Positions 1-6,681 of a stretch of DNA of 21,151 nucleotides are shown here, one piece after another (position 1 is the first letter of the stretch; each line of letters starts with the position of its first letter). This DNA comes from an uncultured Clostridia bacterium. GTDB taxonomy: Bacteria > Bacillota > Clostridia > TANB77 > CAG-508. The notes below the pieces were generated by a model. It was given only the letters and a program-made list of their open reading frames with translations, made no database searches and was not told where the DNA came from. The position numbers were made by a program, and so were the translations under genes. The stretch lies in the NCBI GenBank assembly GCA_934167445.1, contig CAKPKJ010000011.1, positions 1 through 21,151 on the forward strand. The letters are read 5' to 3'.

Positions 1-1287
1 ACAACAAAAGCAACAGCAAAAAGAGCAACATCAGCAGATGAAGAAGTAGATACAACAACAGATTATTACGTACATCCGGCATTCACAAATGAAAGTAGTA
101 TTGGTTATGCAAATGGTGGTTGGGATAAAGAATTAACAGGAATCTGGGTAGCAAAGTTTGAAGCAGGATATGCAAGTGGAAATAATAATGCACCAGTAAA
201 AGCAAGTAGTGTAAATTATACGCAAATGACATCTTGGGTTAGTGCTAAAGAAGCTGGAATAGACGCACCAAGTACACAGGTCGCAAGAAATTGGCTAGAT
301 GGCATCTATGCAACTAGAGTACAAAATGCAGATGGAAAGAATTACACATATTCTTGGAAAAATGGAAAAGAAACATCAATAAAATATCCAACATTTCAAC
401 CTAAAACCTATTCAATGAATTATATAAACATAAATGATTCTTATAATATTTCAAAAATACTAACAGAAGATGGAAATATATATGGATTAAATAGTTCTAC
501 AACAGACAGTCATTTGATGAAAAACAGCGAGTGGGGAGCAATAGTATACTTAGCACAAAGTCAATATGGAACAAAAGGAATAGAACCGTATACGAATAAT
601 ATTAGCTTGAGTAGTGGTGACCGAACAAGAACGGAAGAAAATGGTAAAACAGAAGTAGATAGTGTCTATGCAATAACAGGAGCAACAACGGCTTCTTCAA
701 GTTCGGGAGGAGTAAGTACTACGATTGATAATATAAATCATACAAGTGGAAATTCAGACAATGATGGGATTTATACTTGGGAACAAGAAAAAGGACAAAA
801 ATCAAGTTCTACATTAAATATGTACGGAGTATTTGATTTAAACGGTGGAGTATGGGAAAGAACGACTAGTTATATAAATAATGGATCATCAAATATAAAT
901 ATTTATGGAGCAACTTTAAATAGCAAAGAGAATACAAAATATATAACGTTATACCCATATGATGACAACAAAGACGATTTGGCAAATAAAACATATGATA
1001 CATCAACGCCAGAAAAATCTAATGAACTGTATAGTGAAATAAGTCAAGCTAATTATGAAAAAAATAGAAAAAGATACGGAGATGCTATTAAAGAAATTTC
1101 ACAAAATGGTTCGGGAGAAACTAGTTGGAATAAAGATTTTTCATGTTTTACAGCATTAAATAATCCTATTATAATTAGAGGTGGAACTTATTGGAACGGC
1201 TATAATACAGGAATTTTTTGTTATCATCGAACTGATGGAAACACAAGCTATAATCAAGGTTTTCGATCAATATTAATAGCTAAATAA
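1..1287 (+). CDS. FGE/C-type-lectin-like surface protein, 5'-truncated by window edge
   Basis: The frame is open from base 1, so this is the C-terminal 428 residues of a longer protein; the first internal ATG (226) is not a credible start. The reading contains GIWVAKFEAGY near the beginning, GVFDLNGGVWERT in the last third, then IIRGGTYWNG and a terminal QGFRSIL. This order (W-V/R-F/Y-E, N/G-V-W-E, RGG, GFR) is that of the FGE-sulfatase / SUMF1-type C-type-lectin fold. No catalytic cysteine pair of true formylglycine-generating enzymes is apparent, so a binding role at the cell surface is more likely than enzymatic activity (inference). The missing N-terminus probably carries a prepilin-like leader as in the two downstream paralogues, but that part is not visible. 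It is Ser/Thr/Asn-rich, as expected of an exported protein. The last residues form the likely ligand-facing tip and differ completely from those of the next two genes. Confidence 0.75.
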   Translation, partial: TTKATAKRATSADEEVDTTTDYYVHPAFTNESSIGYANGGWDKELTGIWVAKFEAGYASGNNNAPVKASSVNYTQMTSWVSAKEAGIDAPSTQVARNWLDGIYATRVQNADGKNYTYSWKNGKETSIKYPTFQPKTYSMNYININDSYNISKILTEDGNIYGLNSSTTDSHLMKNSEWGAIVYLAQSQYGTKGIEPYTNNISLSSGDRTRTEENGKTEVDSVYAITGATTASSSSGGVSTTIDNINHTSGNSDNDGIYTWEQEKGQKSSSTLNMYGVFDLNGGVWERTTSYINNGSSNINIYGATLNSKENTKYITLYPYDDNKDDLANKTYDTSTPEKSNELYSEISQANYEKNRKRYGDAIKEISQNGSGETSWNKDFSCFTALNNPIIIRGGTYWNGYNTGIFCYHRTDGNTSYNQGFRSILIAK

Positions 1288-1305
1288 AATTAATATTTAA
1301 ATATA

Positions 1306-1334
1306 TTAACTAAAAAAATTTTAATATCGATAAT
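1306..1334 (+). promoter_or_regulatory. Possible promoter of the second surface-protein gene
   Basis: TTAACT (1306-1311) and GATAAT (1329-1334) are separated by 17 bases, lying about 60 bases upstream of the chosen ATG at 1396. Both hexamers deviate from consensus and the region is very AT-rich, so this is a weak call. The gap between the first and second gene is otherwise featureless. Confidence 0.3.
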
Positions 1335-1395
1335 ATTGTTAGATAAAAATTAGAAAATGAATGAAAATGAAATCAAAAGAATAAGGAGAACGATA

Positions 1396-1990
1396 ATGAA
1401 TGAAAATCAGAATGGAATAACTTTAATTGCGTTAGTGATAACAATTATAGTTTTGTTAATTTTAGCGGGAGTATCAATTGTAATGCTAACAGGACAAAAT
1501 GGATTATTAACGCAAGCCCAGAATGCTAAAACAGCAACCGAAAAATCTGCTGAGCAAGAAAAAGTGCAGATTGCTGTTACTGGATCAAGAAATGATGAGG
1601 GGCAATTATCAATTGAAAAACTAAAATCAGAAATAGAAAGTCAAAATGGAAAAGTTTTAGGAGATAGTATTCCAACTACCGTAGAAATAGATAGCAATTT
1701 ATATAGAGTAAATTCAAGTGGAGAAGTAACAAAAAGAATAGAGGGAGGAACATTAGGAAGCGTTACAGGAACCGAAACTACAAATACAACGGTACAAGAT
1801 GCTTTAGGAAATCAAGTAGTAGTGCCAGCAGGTTTTAAAATAGTGAATACAAATGATTATGTAACAGACGGAATAATAATAGAAGATATAAGTTATGAAG
1901 CAACAAAGGGAAGTCAATTTGTATGGATACCTGTTGGAAACATAAAGACAGAAGATAATACAATAGAAAACATAAAGTTAAGTAGATATA
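1396..1990 (+). repeat. Long direct repeat, copy A (5' half of surface gene)
   Basis: Bases 1396-1990 align with 3593-4187 at a constant offset of 2197 without indels. Bases 1482-1583 are identical over 102 bases, with scattered mismatches on either side. A second conserved block is at about 2072-2176. Between and beyond these blocks the two genes diverge. Confidence 0.85.
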
Positions 1991-2667
1991 CATTTGATGA
2001 AGATGGAAAGGAAACTGATCAAGGTTCAAATGTAATTAATAATTATTTTGCCGAAATAAATACATCTACATATGGAAATATCACAGCCAAAGAAAATATT
2101 GAAAATGAAGATTCAGGATTTAGAAAAAGTGCAATAGAGAATCATGGATACTACATTGGAAGATATGAGGCAAGAACTGACGTCAAGAGAAAAATTCAAT
2201 CAGATGATTTGACACAAATAACAGTAAAAAGTGAAGACTATGTATATAATCTTGTAACTCAGTTGCAAGCTGCAAAATTAAGTCAAGAAATGTATTTAAC
2301 TAATAACGTTATAAGTGATTTAGTGAATAGTTATGCATGGGATACTGCTATATTATTTTTTCAAAAGTTTGATAATAGAATTAACACAGCAATTTCCTAT
2401 TCTAGACAAAACAGTTTGAATATGAACTATATTGCATATAAAGGGACTAATAATTTTGAGGATATAAATAAAAGAGATATAATATGCAATGTATATGATA
2501 TAGCTAGTAATACGTGGGAATGGACTACTGAAACCTCAATAGATTCAGCATGTGTGCCTAGAGGTGCAGGTGCGGCCAATAGAGGGGAATATGCTAGTTG
2601 TAGATATAGGCATAGCACAAAAAGTAGTAATGTATATGGTTCATTTAGACCAATTTTATACATTTAA
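1396..2667 (+). CDS. Prepilin-leader protein with FGE/C-type-lectin-like C-terminal domain
   Basis: A 423-residue protein. I chose ATG 1396 because AAGGAG lies at 1384-1388 at good spacing and because it places the prepilin-type glycine at residue 7; the frame is open from an upstream ATG at 1357 that lacks a good ribosome binding site. The leader MNENQNG is followed by ITLIALVITIIVLLIL, a type IV pilin-like cleavage and assembly helix, except that the usual Glu5 of mature pilins is Ala. A charged, probably helical stalk follows (residues about 30-100, AQNAKTATEKSAEQEK). From about residue 140 an FGE/CLec-like domain contains FVWIPVG, YYIGRYEA, NTWEWTTE, PRGAG and the terminal GSFRPIL. The expected location is the cell surface, anchored by the pilin-like helix or assembled in a pseudopilus. 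Ligand and function are unknown. Residues 1-198 nearly match the paralogue at 3593-4879. Confidence 0.85.
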   Translation: MNENQNGITLIALVITIIVLLILAGVSIVMLTGQNGLLTQAQNAKTATEKSAEQEKVQIAVTGSRNDEGQLSIEKLKSEIESQNGKVLGDSIPTTVEIDSNLYRVNSSGEVTKRIEGGTLGSVTGTETTNTTVQDALGNQVVVPAGFKIVNTNDYVTDGIIIEDISYEATKGSQFVWIPVGNIKTEDNTIENIKLSRYTFDEDGKETDQGSNVINNYFAEINTSTYGNITAKENIENEDSGFRKSAIENHGYYIGRYEARTDVKRKIQSDDLTQITVKSEDYVYNLVTQLQAAKLSQEMYLTNNVISDLVNSYAWDTAILFFQKFDNRINTAISYSRQNSLNMNYIAYKGTNNFEDINKRDIICNVYDIASNTWEWTTETSIDSACVPRGAGAANRGEYASCRYRHSTKSSNVYGSFRPILYI

Positions 2668-2730
2668 TTATAGAAAAACAACAAAGTATTCATAAAGAGT
2701 CGCAATAATTTTTAATATATGTTATATTGA

Positions 2731-2757
2731 AAGCCGAGGTAATTTAAACCTTGGCTT
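2731..2757 (+). terminator. Hairpin behind second surface gene
   Basis: AAGCCGAGGT (2731-2740) pairs with ACCTTGGCTT (2748-2757), giving a 10-base-pair stem with one G-U pair and a 7-base loop. Only a short T-containing run follows (TTATTAATA), so termination may be moderate. Confidence 0.55.
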
Positions 2758-2767
2758 ATTAATATGT

Positions 2768-3160
2768 ATAAAGGTAAATTTAATTCAAAATTTTAATTTC
2801 AAAAGTGTATCTAGAAAATTCAAAAAAACGAAAATTGCTCAAGCAAGAGATATCAAGCAAAATATAGAAAGAAGATAATTGTTAGGAAAAGAAACATTGT
2901 TGTCTAAGATAATGTTATTAGAAAAATCTAATAATGCACAGGAAGTAATAAATAACTAAAAAAATATAATATACAAAATAGAGACAGAAGTTAAAAAAGG
3001 AAAAGCAAGCATAGAAGAAAAGAGAAGGAATGACACAAAAAAGTATGGAAATAGCAAAAAGTTATTTGAAATTCATATGCCAGCAGAAGAGGAAAAACAA
3101 ATAATAGGTTCAACAGAAAAAGAAATAGCAAAGCTAAAAAAAGAGAAAAAAATATCATAA
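2768..3160 (+). pseudogene. Decayed coding frame with two in-frame TAA stops
   Basis: One reading frame spans this stretch and ends in TAA at 3158, interrupted only by TAA at 2876 and TAA at 2957. The translation is strongly protein-like: SRKFKKTKIAQARDIKQ, then LLGKETLLSKIMLLEK, then KKLFEIHMPAEEEKQ and a Lys/Glu-rich tail. No start codon with a ribosome binding site is found. The composition suggests a charged, mostly helical, coiled-coil-like protein; I do not recognise the family. It is most simply the remnant of a gene that once stood between the two surface-protein copies. The alternative is AT-rich noncoding DNA that happens to stay open, which I consider less likely because the frame stays consistent across both stops. 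Confidence 0.45.
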
Positions 3161-3186
3161 GTGTAAAATTTATAATACAAAAATAA

Positions 3187-3209
3187 AATAGCTCTAGTAA
3201 GGAGCTATT
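3187..3209 (-). terminator. Intrinsic terminator of the XRE gene
   Basis: AATAGCTC (3187-3194) pairs perfectly with GAGCTATT (3202-3209). Read on the - strand, the hairpin follows the XRE stop codon within about 12 bases and runs into a T-rich stretch. It could also stop + strand transcripts. Confidence 0.6.
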
Positions 3210-3220
3210 AAAATATAATT

Positions 3221-3451
3221 TTAGTTGTTAATAAATTCGACAATATCTGTAATTGAACAATCAAAATAAGAACACAATCGAGCTAAAACAAAAATATCAA
3301 TTCTAACTAATTCACCATTTAGTAATCTTTTTAATACTTTAAAATCAGTGTTAGTATCACGCATTAATTTATTAATACTTAGATTTTTAGATTTTAAAAG
3401 TTCATCTAATTTAAATAAATAATAACCATTTTCCATATCAACCTTAATCAT
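3221..3451 (-). CDS. Small XRE-family (Cro/C1-type) HTH regulator
   Basis: A 76-residue, single-domain DNA-binding protein. The core (residues about 10-74) has the Cro/C1 five-helix pattern: YLFKLDELLKSKNLSINKL forms the first helices, then a recognition-helix region around FKVLKRLLNGE, then ARLCSYFDCSITDIVEFI. No effector or dimerisation domain is attached, so it most likely acts as a small dimeric repressor. ATG 3451 is supported by AGGAGA at 3461-3466 with a 9-base gap. It is transcribed divergently from the surface gene at 3593, and the shared 141-base gap contains two copies of a palindrome that fit a regulator of this size. I infer that it controls that promoter and possibly its own; direct evidence is absent. 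Confidence 0.85.
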   Translation of the reverse strand: MIKVDMENGYYLFKLDELLKSKNLSINKLMRDTNTDFKVLKRLLNGELVRIDIFVLARLCSYFDCSITDIVEFINN

Positions 3452-3506
3452 AATATTGCATCTCCTAAAAATATACTAAGTAAATTATATATTTTGCTTA
3501 GGGCAC

Positions 3507-3535
3507 TTGACTATCGGCTATATAACCAGTACAAT
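3507..3535 (+). promoter_or_regulatory. Sigma-A-type promoter of the third surface-protein gene
   Basis: TTGACT (3507-3512), 17-base spacer, TACAAT (3530-3535). This is one of the better promoters in the window. The predicted start of transcription is near 3542, about 50 bases before ATG 3593. The spacer holds one operator-like palindrome and the start region holds another. Confidence 0.7.
3515..3528. promoter_or_regulatory. Operator-like palindrome, imperfect copy (O1)
   Basis: CGGCTATATAACCA lies between the -35 and -10 boxes. It matches the perfect copy (TGGTTATATAACCA) at 12 of 14 positions and lies 34 bases from it, about three helical turns. A repressor bound here would block RNA polymerase. 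Confidence 0.55.
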
Positions 3536-3546
3536 ACTTTCAAGAC

Positions 3547-3564
3547 ATTGGTTATATAACCAAT
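3547..3564. promoter_or_regulatory. Operator-like perfect palindrome (O2)
   Basis: ATTGGTTATATAACCAAT is a perfect 18-base palindrome just downstream of the predicted transcription start, between the promoter and the ribosome binding site of the surface gene. Together with the imperfect copy at 3515 it is a good candidate site for the divergent XRE protein. I did not see the motif elsewhere in the window. Confidence 0.65.
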
Positions 3565-3592
3565 ATAGCACAGAGGAAAAAGGAGAAATATT

Positions 3593-4187
3593 ATGAAAAA
3601 TAATATTAGAGGTATTACACTAATAGCACTTATTATAACAATTATAGTTTTATTAATCTTAGCAGGAGTATCAATTGCAATGCTAACAGGACAAAATGGA
3701 TTATTAACGCAAGCCCAGAATGCTAAAACAGCAACCGAAAAATCTGCTGAGCAAGAAAAAGTGCAGATTGCTGTTACTGGCTCAAGAAATGATGAGGGAC
3801 AATTATCAATTGAAAAGCTAAAATCAGAAATAGAAAGTCAGGATGGAAAAGTTTTAGGAGATAGTATTCCAACTACAGTAGAAATAAATAACAATTTATA
3901 TAGGGTGAATTCAAATGGAGAAGTAACAAAAAGAATGGTTGGAGGAACATTAGGAACCGTTACAGGAACAGAAACTACAAATACAACAGTACAAGATGCT
4001 TTAGGAAACCAAGTAGTAGTACCAGCAGGTTTTAAGATAGTAAATACAAGTGATTATGTAACAGATGGAATAATAATAGAAGATGTAAGTTATGAAGCAA
4101 CAAAAGGAAGTCAATTTGTATGGATACCTGTTGGAAACATAAAAAAACAAGATAATACAATAGAAAACATAAAGTTAAGTAGATATG
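3593..4187 (+). repeat. Long direct repeat, copy B (5' half of surface gene)
   Basis: Partner of bases 1396-1990 at an offset of 2197, with 3679-3780 fully identical to 1482-1583. The first 60 or so bases encoding the pilin helix are more diverged at nucleotide level than the following stalk, which suggests a local conversion tract over the stalk rather than only recent duplication. Confidence 0.85.
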
Positions 4188-4879
4188 CCTTTTTTACAAA
4201 TGAAAGTGTTTATGATTGTGGAGCAGGGATAATAGGTGAATTTCAGGAATTGAACACATCTAATTATGGAAATATTACAGCCAAAGAAAATATTGAAAGT
4301 GAAGATTCAGGATTTAGAAAAAGTGCAATAGAGAATCATGGATACTATATTGGAAGATATGAGGCAAGAGATAAAGATGCAACAGAGGCAAGGACAAGTG
4401 CTAGTAGCAAAACAAATCAAGCTGTTATCACTGCTAATAATTACGTGTATAATTATGTAACACAAAAACAAGCGGCAGAATTGAGTAGAAATATGTATGC
4501 TAATAGTAGTTTTGAAAGTGATTTATGTAATAGCTATGCTTGGGATTCCACTATAATTTTCCTGCAAAAATTTGATAATACCATTTTAAAAAATCAGCGA
4601 AAATATGCTGTGCAAAAGACACTAAATACAGAAAAATTTGACGTTACAGGAACAAATAATGAAACTGATTTGAAAAAAATAGATGTAATTTGTAATATAT
4701 ATGATATGGCTAGTAATTGTTTGGAATGGTCTACAGAGACTAGATTAGAAGCAAAATATTGCACTAGAAGAGGTGGGAATATACATTATGATTATACCTT
4801 TGCAGGATTTAGAGGATATGATTGGGAAAATAGTATATTTGAAGGCGATGGTTTTAGACCAATTTTATATTTGAAATAA
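3593..4879 (+). CDS. Prepilin-leader protein with FGE/C-type-lectin-like C-terminal domain, third copy
   Basis: A 428-residue paralogue of the protein at 1396-2667. The ATG is preceded by AAAAAGGAGAAATATT. The leader MKNNIRG again places the cleavage glycine at residue 7, followed by ITLIALIITIIVLLIL and the same stalk (AQNAKTATEKSAEQEK). Pilin position +5 is Ala here too. The FGE/CLec-like half has FVWIPVG, YYIGRYEA, NCLEWSTE, RRGGN and the terminal DGFRPILYLK. Residues 1-198 are close to identical to copy 2, whereas the last 170 residues are strongly divergent. This resembles a constant anchor and stalk with an exchangeable tip. Unlike the other copies it has a strong promoter carrying two palindromic operator candidates next to the XRE gene, so its expression is probably switched. 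Its binding partner is unknown. Confidence 0.87.
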   Translation: MKNNIRGITLIALIITIIVLLILAGVSIAMLTGQNGLLTQAQNAKTATEKSAEQEKVQIAVTGSRNDEGQLSIEKLKSEIESQDGKVLGDSIPTTVEINNNLYRVNSNGEVTKRMVGGTLGTVTGTETTNTTVQDALGNQVVVPAGFKIVNTSDYVTDGIIIEDVSYEATKGSQFVWIPVGNIKKQDNTIENIKLSRYAFFTNESVYDCGAGIIGEFQELNTSNYGNITAKENIESEDSGFRKSAIENHGYYIGRYEARDKDATEARTSASSKTNQAVITANNYVYNYVTQKQAAELSRNMYANSSFESDLCNSYAWDSTIIFLQKFDNTILKNQRKYAVQKTLNTEKFDVTGTNNETDLKKIDVICNIYDMASNCLEWSTETRLEAKYCTRRGGNIHYDYTFAGFRGYDWENSIFEGDGFRPILYLK

Positions 4880-4905
4880 TAGTAAAAATAATAAGAGAGC
4901 AAACT

Positions 4906-4939
4906 AAAAATGCGAAGAGATGAAAATCTTCGCATTTTT
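4906..4939. terminator. Strong bidirectional terminator between surface locus and tyrS
   Basis: AAAAATGCGAAGA (4906-4918) pairs perfectly with TCTTCGCATTTTT (4927-4939) around an 8-base loop. The A-run and T-run flanking the GC core make it functional for the + strand surface gene and for the convergent - strand tyrS. Confidence 0.85.
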
Positions 4940-5005
4940 AAGTACATATAGTATATATAAGTCTTAAATTCTATAGTATTTTATATTTATAGAATTTCTA
5001 AACTT

Positions 5006-6220
5006 TTATTTCTCTAATTTATGAAATACTTTTTTACCCTTTTTCAAAATAGCATAACCATCTTTAAAATCATTATCTGAAAGCATAAGAGTTACATCTG
5101 TAACTTTAGAATCATTTAAAGAAATACCACCTTGATTAATTAAAGTTCTAGCTTGTCCTTTAGATGGAGCTAATCCAGATAAAAGTAAAGCATCTAATAT
5201 AGAAATATTTGTGCTTTCAATTTTTGTTGAAGGCATATTATCTAAATTTCCTGAACCAGAGAATAAAGCATTTGAAGCTTCTTCAGCTTTTTTAGCTTCT
5301 TCTTCTCCGTGAACTAATTTAGTTATCTCATAAGCTAATACTTTTTTTGCTTCATTTATTTTTTCGCCTTCCACATTACAAAATTCTTCTATCCTTTCAG
5401 AAGGAAGGAAAGTAAGCATATTAAATACATTTTTTACACTTTCATCTTCAATATTTCTCCAATATTGATAAAATTCATATGGAGATGTTTTTTCAGCTGA
5501 TAACCATAAAGCTCCTTTTTCAGTTTTTCCCATTTTTTTACCTTCTTTAGTTGTAAGAAGCTTAAAGGTTAAACCAAATGAATCACTTTTACCAATTTTT
5601 CTGATTAGATCAACACCACCTATAATATTAGACCATTGGTCATTACCACCAAGTTCTAGCTTACAGCCATATTCATTATACAAGTGTAAGAAATCGTAAG
5701 ATTGCATTAGCATATAGCTCATTTCAAAAAATGTTAAACCTGTTTCTAATCTTTGTTTATAACATTCAGCTGCAAGCATTTTGTTGACTGAAAATAAACT
5801 ACCAATTTCACGAACAAAGTCAACAAATTTTAAGTCTAGAAGCCAATCAGCGTTGTTAACAATAATTGCTGCATTTTCGCCTTCAAAGCTTACAAATTTA
5901 GCAACTTGTTTTTTTATACATTCAACATTGTGGTCTATTTCTTCACGAGAAAGCATTTTTCTCATATCTGTTTTTCCAGAAGGGTCTCCAATAGTTGCTG
6001 TACCACCACCAACTAAAATGATTGGTCTATGGCCAGCTTTTTGTAAATGGCTTGCAACCATCAAAGATACGAAATGACCTACATGAAGACTATCGGCTGT
6101 AGGGTCAATACCAATATAAAAAGAAACTTTATTTTTTTCCAAGTATTCTTTTAATTCTTGTGGGTGTGTAATTTGTTCAATATAATTTCTTTGGTTAAGT
6201 AAGTCTATAACGTTCTCCAT
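5006..6220 (-). CDS. tyrS: Tyrosyl-tRNA synthetase
   Basis: Class I aminoacyl-tRNA synthetase that charges tRNA-Tyr in the cytoplasm, 404 residues, a normal length for the bacterial TyrRS family. The Rossmann-fold catalytic domain opens with YIGIDPTADSLHVGH, where HVGH (residues 46-49) is the HIGH signature. KMGKT (residues 229-233) is the KMSKS-loop equivalent. Tyrosine-site and tRNA-binding segments such as YMLMQSYDF and LELGGNDQWSN are present. The C-terminal 60 residues (SKGQARTLINQGGISLND) are the S4-like RNA-binding domain. ATG 6218-6220 is chosen because GAAAGG at 6231-6236 is 10 bases upstream; a TTG at 6229 is too close to that site. Only 15 bases separate it from the upstream zinc-ribbon gene, so the two are probably cotranscribed. 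No T-box leader is visible directly upstream. Confidence 0.97.
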   Translation of the reverse strand: MENVIDLLNQRNYIEQITHPQELKEYLEKNKVSFYIGIDPTADSLHVGHFVSLMVASHLQKAGHRPIILVGGGTATIGDPSGKTDMRKMLSREEIDHNVECIKKQVAKFVSFEGENAAIIVNNADWLLDLKFVDFVREIGSLFSVNKMLAAECYKQRLETGLTFFEMSYMLMQSYDFLHLYNEYGCKLELGGNDQWSNIIGGVDLIRKIGKSDSFGLTFKLLTTKEGKKMGKTEKGALWLSAEKTSPYEFYQYWRNIEDESVKNVFNMLTFLPSERIEEFCNVEGEKINEAKKVLAYEITKLVHGEEEAKKAEEASNALFSGSGNLDNMPSTKIESTNISILDALLLSGLAPSKGQARTLINQGGISLNDSKVTDVTLMLSDNDFKDGYAILKKGKKVFHKLEK

Positions 6221-6235
6221 AAAATTCAATCCTTT

Positions 6236-6526
6236 CTAATTAAGTGTTATCCCGTTAAATCCAATGTTTTGGTTTTGGCTTTTTAAATTTTTTTGATATT
6301 CTTTTTTATATTCTTCAAACTCAGGGTATCCAACAAAACGATTTAAGTTCTTTAAAGAGATACCTGTTTGATTAGAAATTGTATCTAATGAATTTTCTAA
6401 GCCATTTTCTTGAATATAAGATTTAAATGTTGAAAATTCAAATCCATCTTTCTGACTACATTTAGGACATACATTTCCGGCAGATACATAAAAACTGCCA
6501 CATCTGCTACATCTATTAAATTCCAT
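6236..6526 (-). CDS. Small zinc-ribbon protein, resembles the YvyF-type family
   Basis: A 96-residue protein. The N-terminus has two CxxC knuckles (CSRCG at residues 6-10 and CPKCS at 20-24) that form a zinc ribbon. A helical segment follows (FSTFKSYIQEN), then a short HTH-like stretch (DTISNQTGISLKNLNRFVG). Zinc ribbon plus 'TG(I/V)S..L..F(V/I)' helices recalls the YvyF family found in Bacillota flagellar loci, but no flagellar genes occur here and I make this comparison from memory. ATG 6526 is chosen because AGGAGG at 6534-6539 is 7 bases upstream; the frame is open further upstream to 6556 without a comparable site. It sits 15 bases ahead of tyrS and is probably cotranscribed with it. The function is unknown; RNA or DNA binding is plausible. 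Confidence 0.8.
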   Translation of the reverse strand: MEFNRCSRCGSFYVSAGNVCPKCSQKDGFEFSTFKSYIQENGLENSLDTISNQTGISLKNLNRFVGYPEFEEYKKEYQKNLKSQNQNIGFNGITLN

Positions 6527-6577
6527 AATTTTTCCTCCTAGTTTATCTTTTGACAAAATTTTCTTAAAATCGTCTAC

Positions 6578-6606
6578 ATTGTATCATAAATACAAAAAGA
6601 TATAAA
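6578..6606 (-). promoter_or_regulatory. Possible promoter of the zinc-ribbon/tyrS pair
   Basis: On the - strand TTTATA (6606-6601) and TACAAT (6583-6578) are 17 bases apart, with the -10 about 50 bases ahead of ATG 6526. The -35 box is poor. Confidence 0.35.
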
Positions 6607-6681
6607 GGCTTTTTAGAACATTTTTAAAACTTTTTCACCAAAGAAGCTGTTTATTTTAATTTATAGTTTCAAGAATTAAAA

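Noticed and set aside
1835..2663. Minus-strand open frames opposite the surface genes and similar long frames opposite amylase, dnaE and the ATPase
   Set aside because: They are antisense shadows of well-supported genes, rich in Leu/Ile/Phe from AT-rich codons, with no ribosome binding sites or domain signatures.
2876..2959. Stop-codon reassignment (TAA as sense) to explain the interrupted frame
   Set aside because: TAA is used as a normal terminator by neighbouring genes, such as those ending at 1287 and 2667, so decay is the simpler reading.
3515..3564. CRISPR-like or recombinase inversion site
   Set aside because: There are only two copies of the palindrome, positioned over a promoter, with no recombinase or spacer structure; an operator pair fits better.
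1..4879. Active diversity-generating retroelement
   Set aside because: No reverse transcriptase, template repeat or accessory gene is seen in the window; only the target-like fold is present.
5006..6600. T-box leader controlling tyrS
   Set aside because: The gene is 15 bases behind another gene and the sequence upstream of that gene shows no T-box sequence or specifier hairpin.
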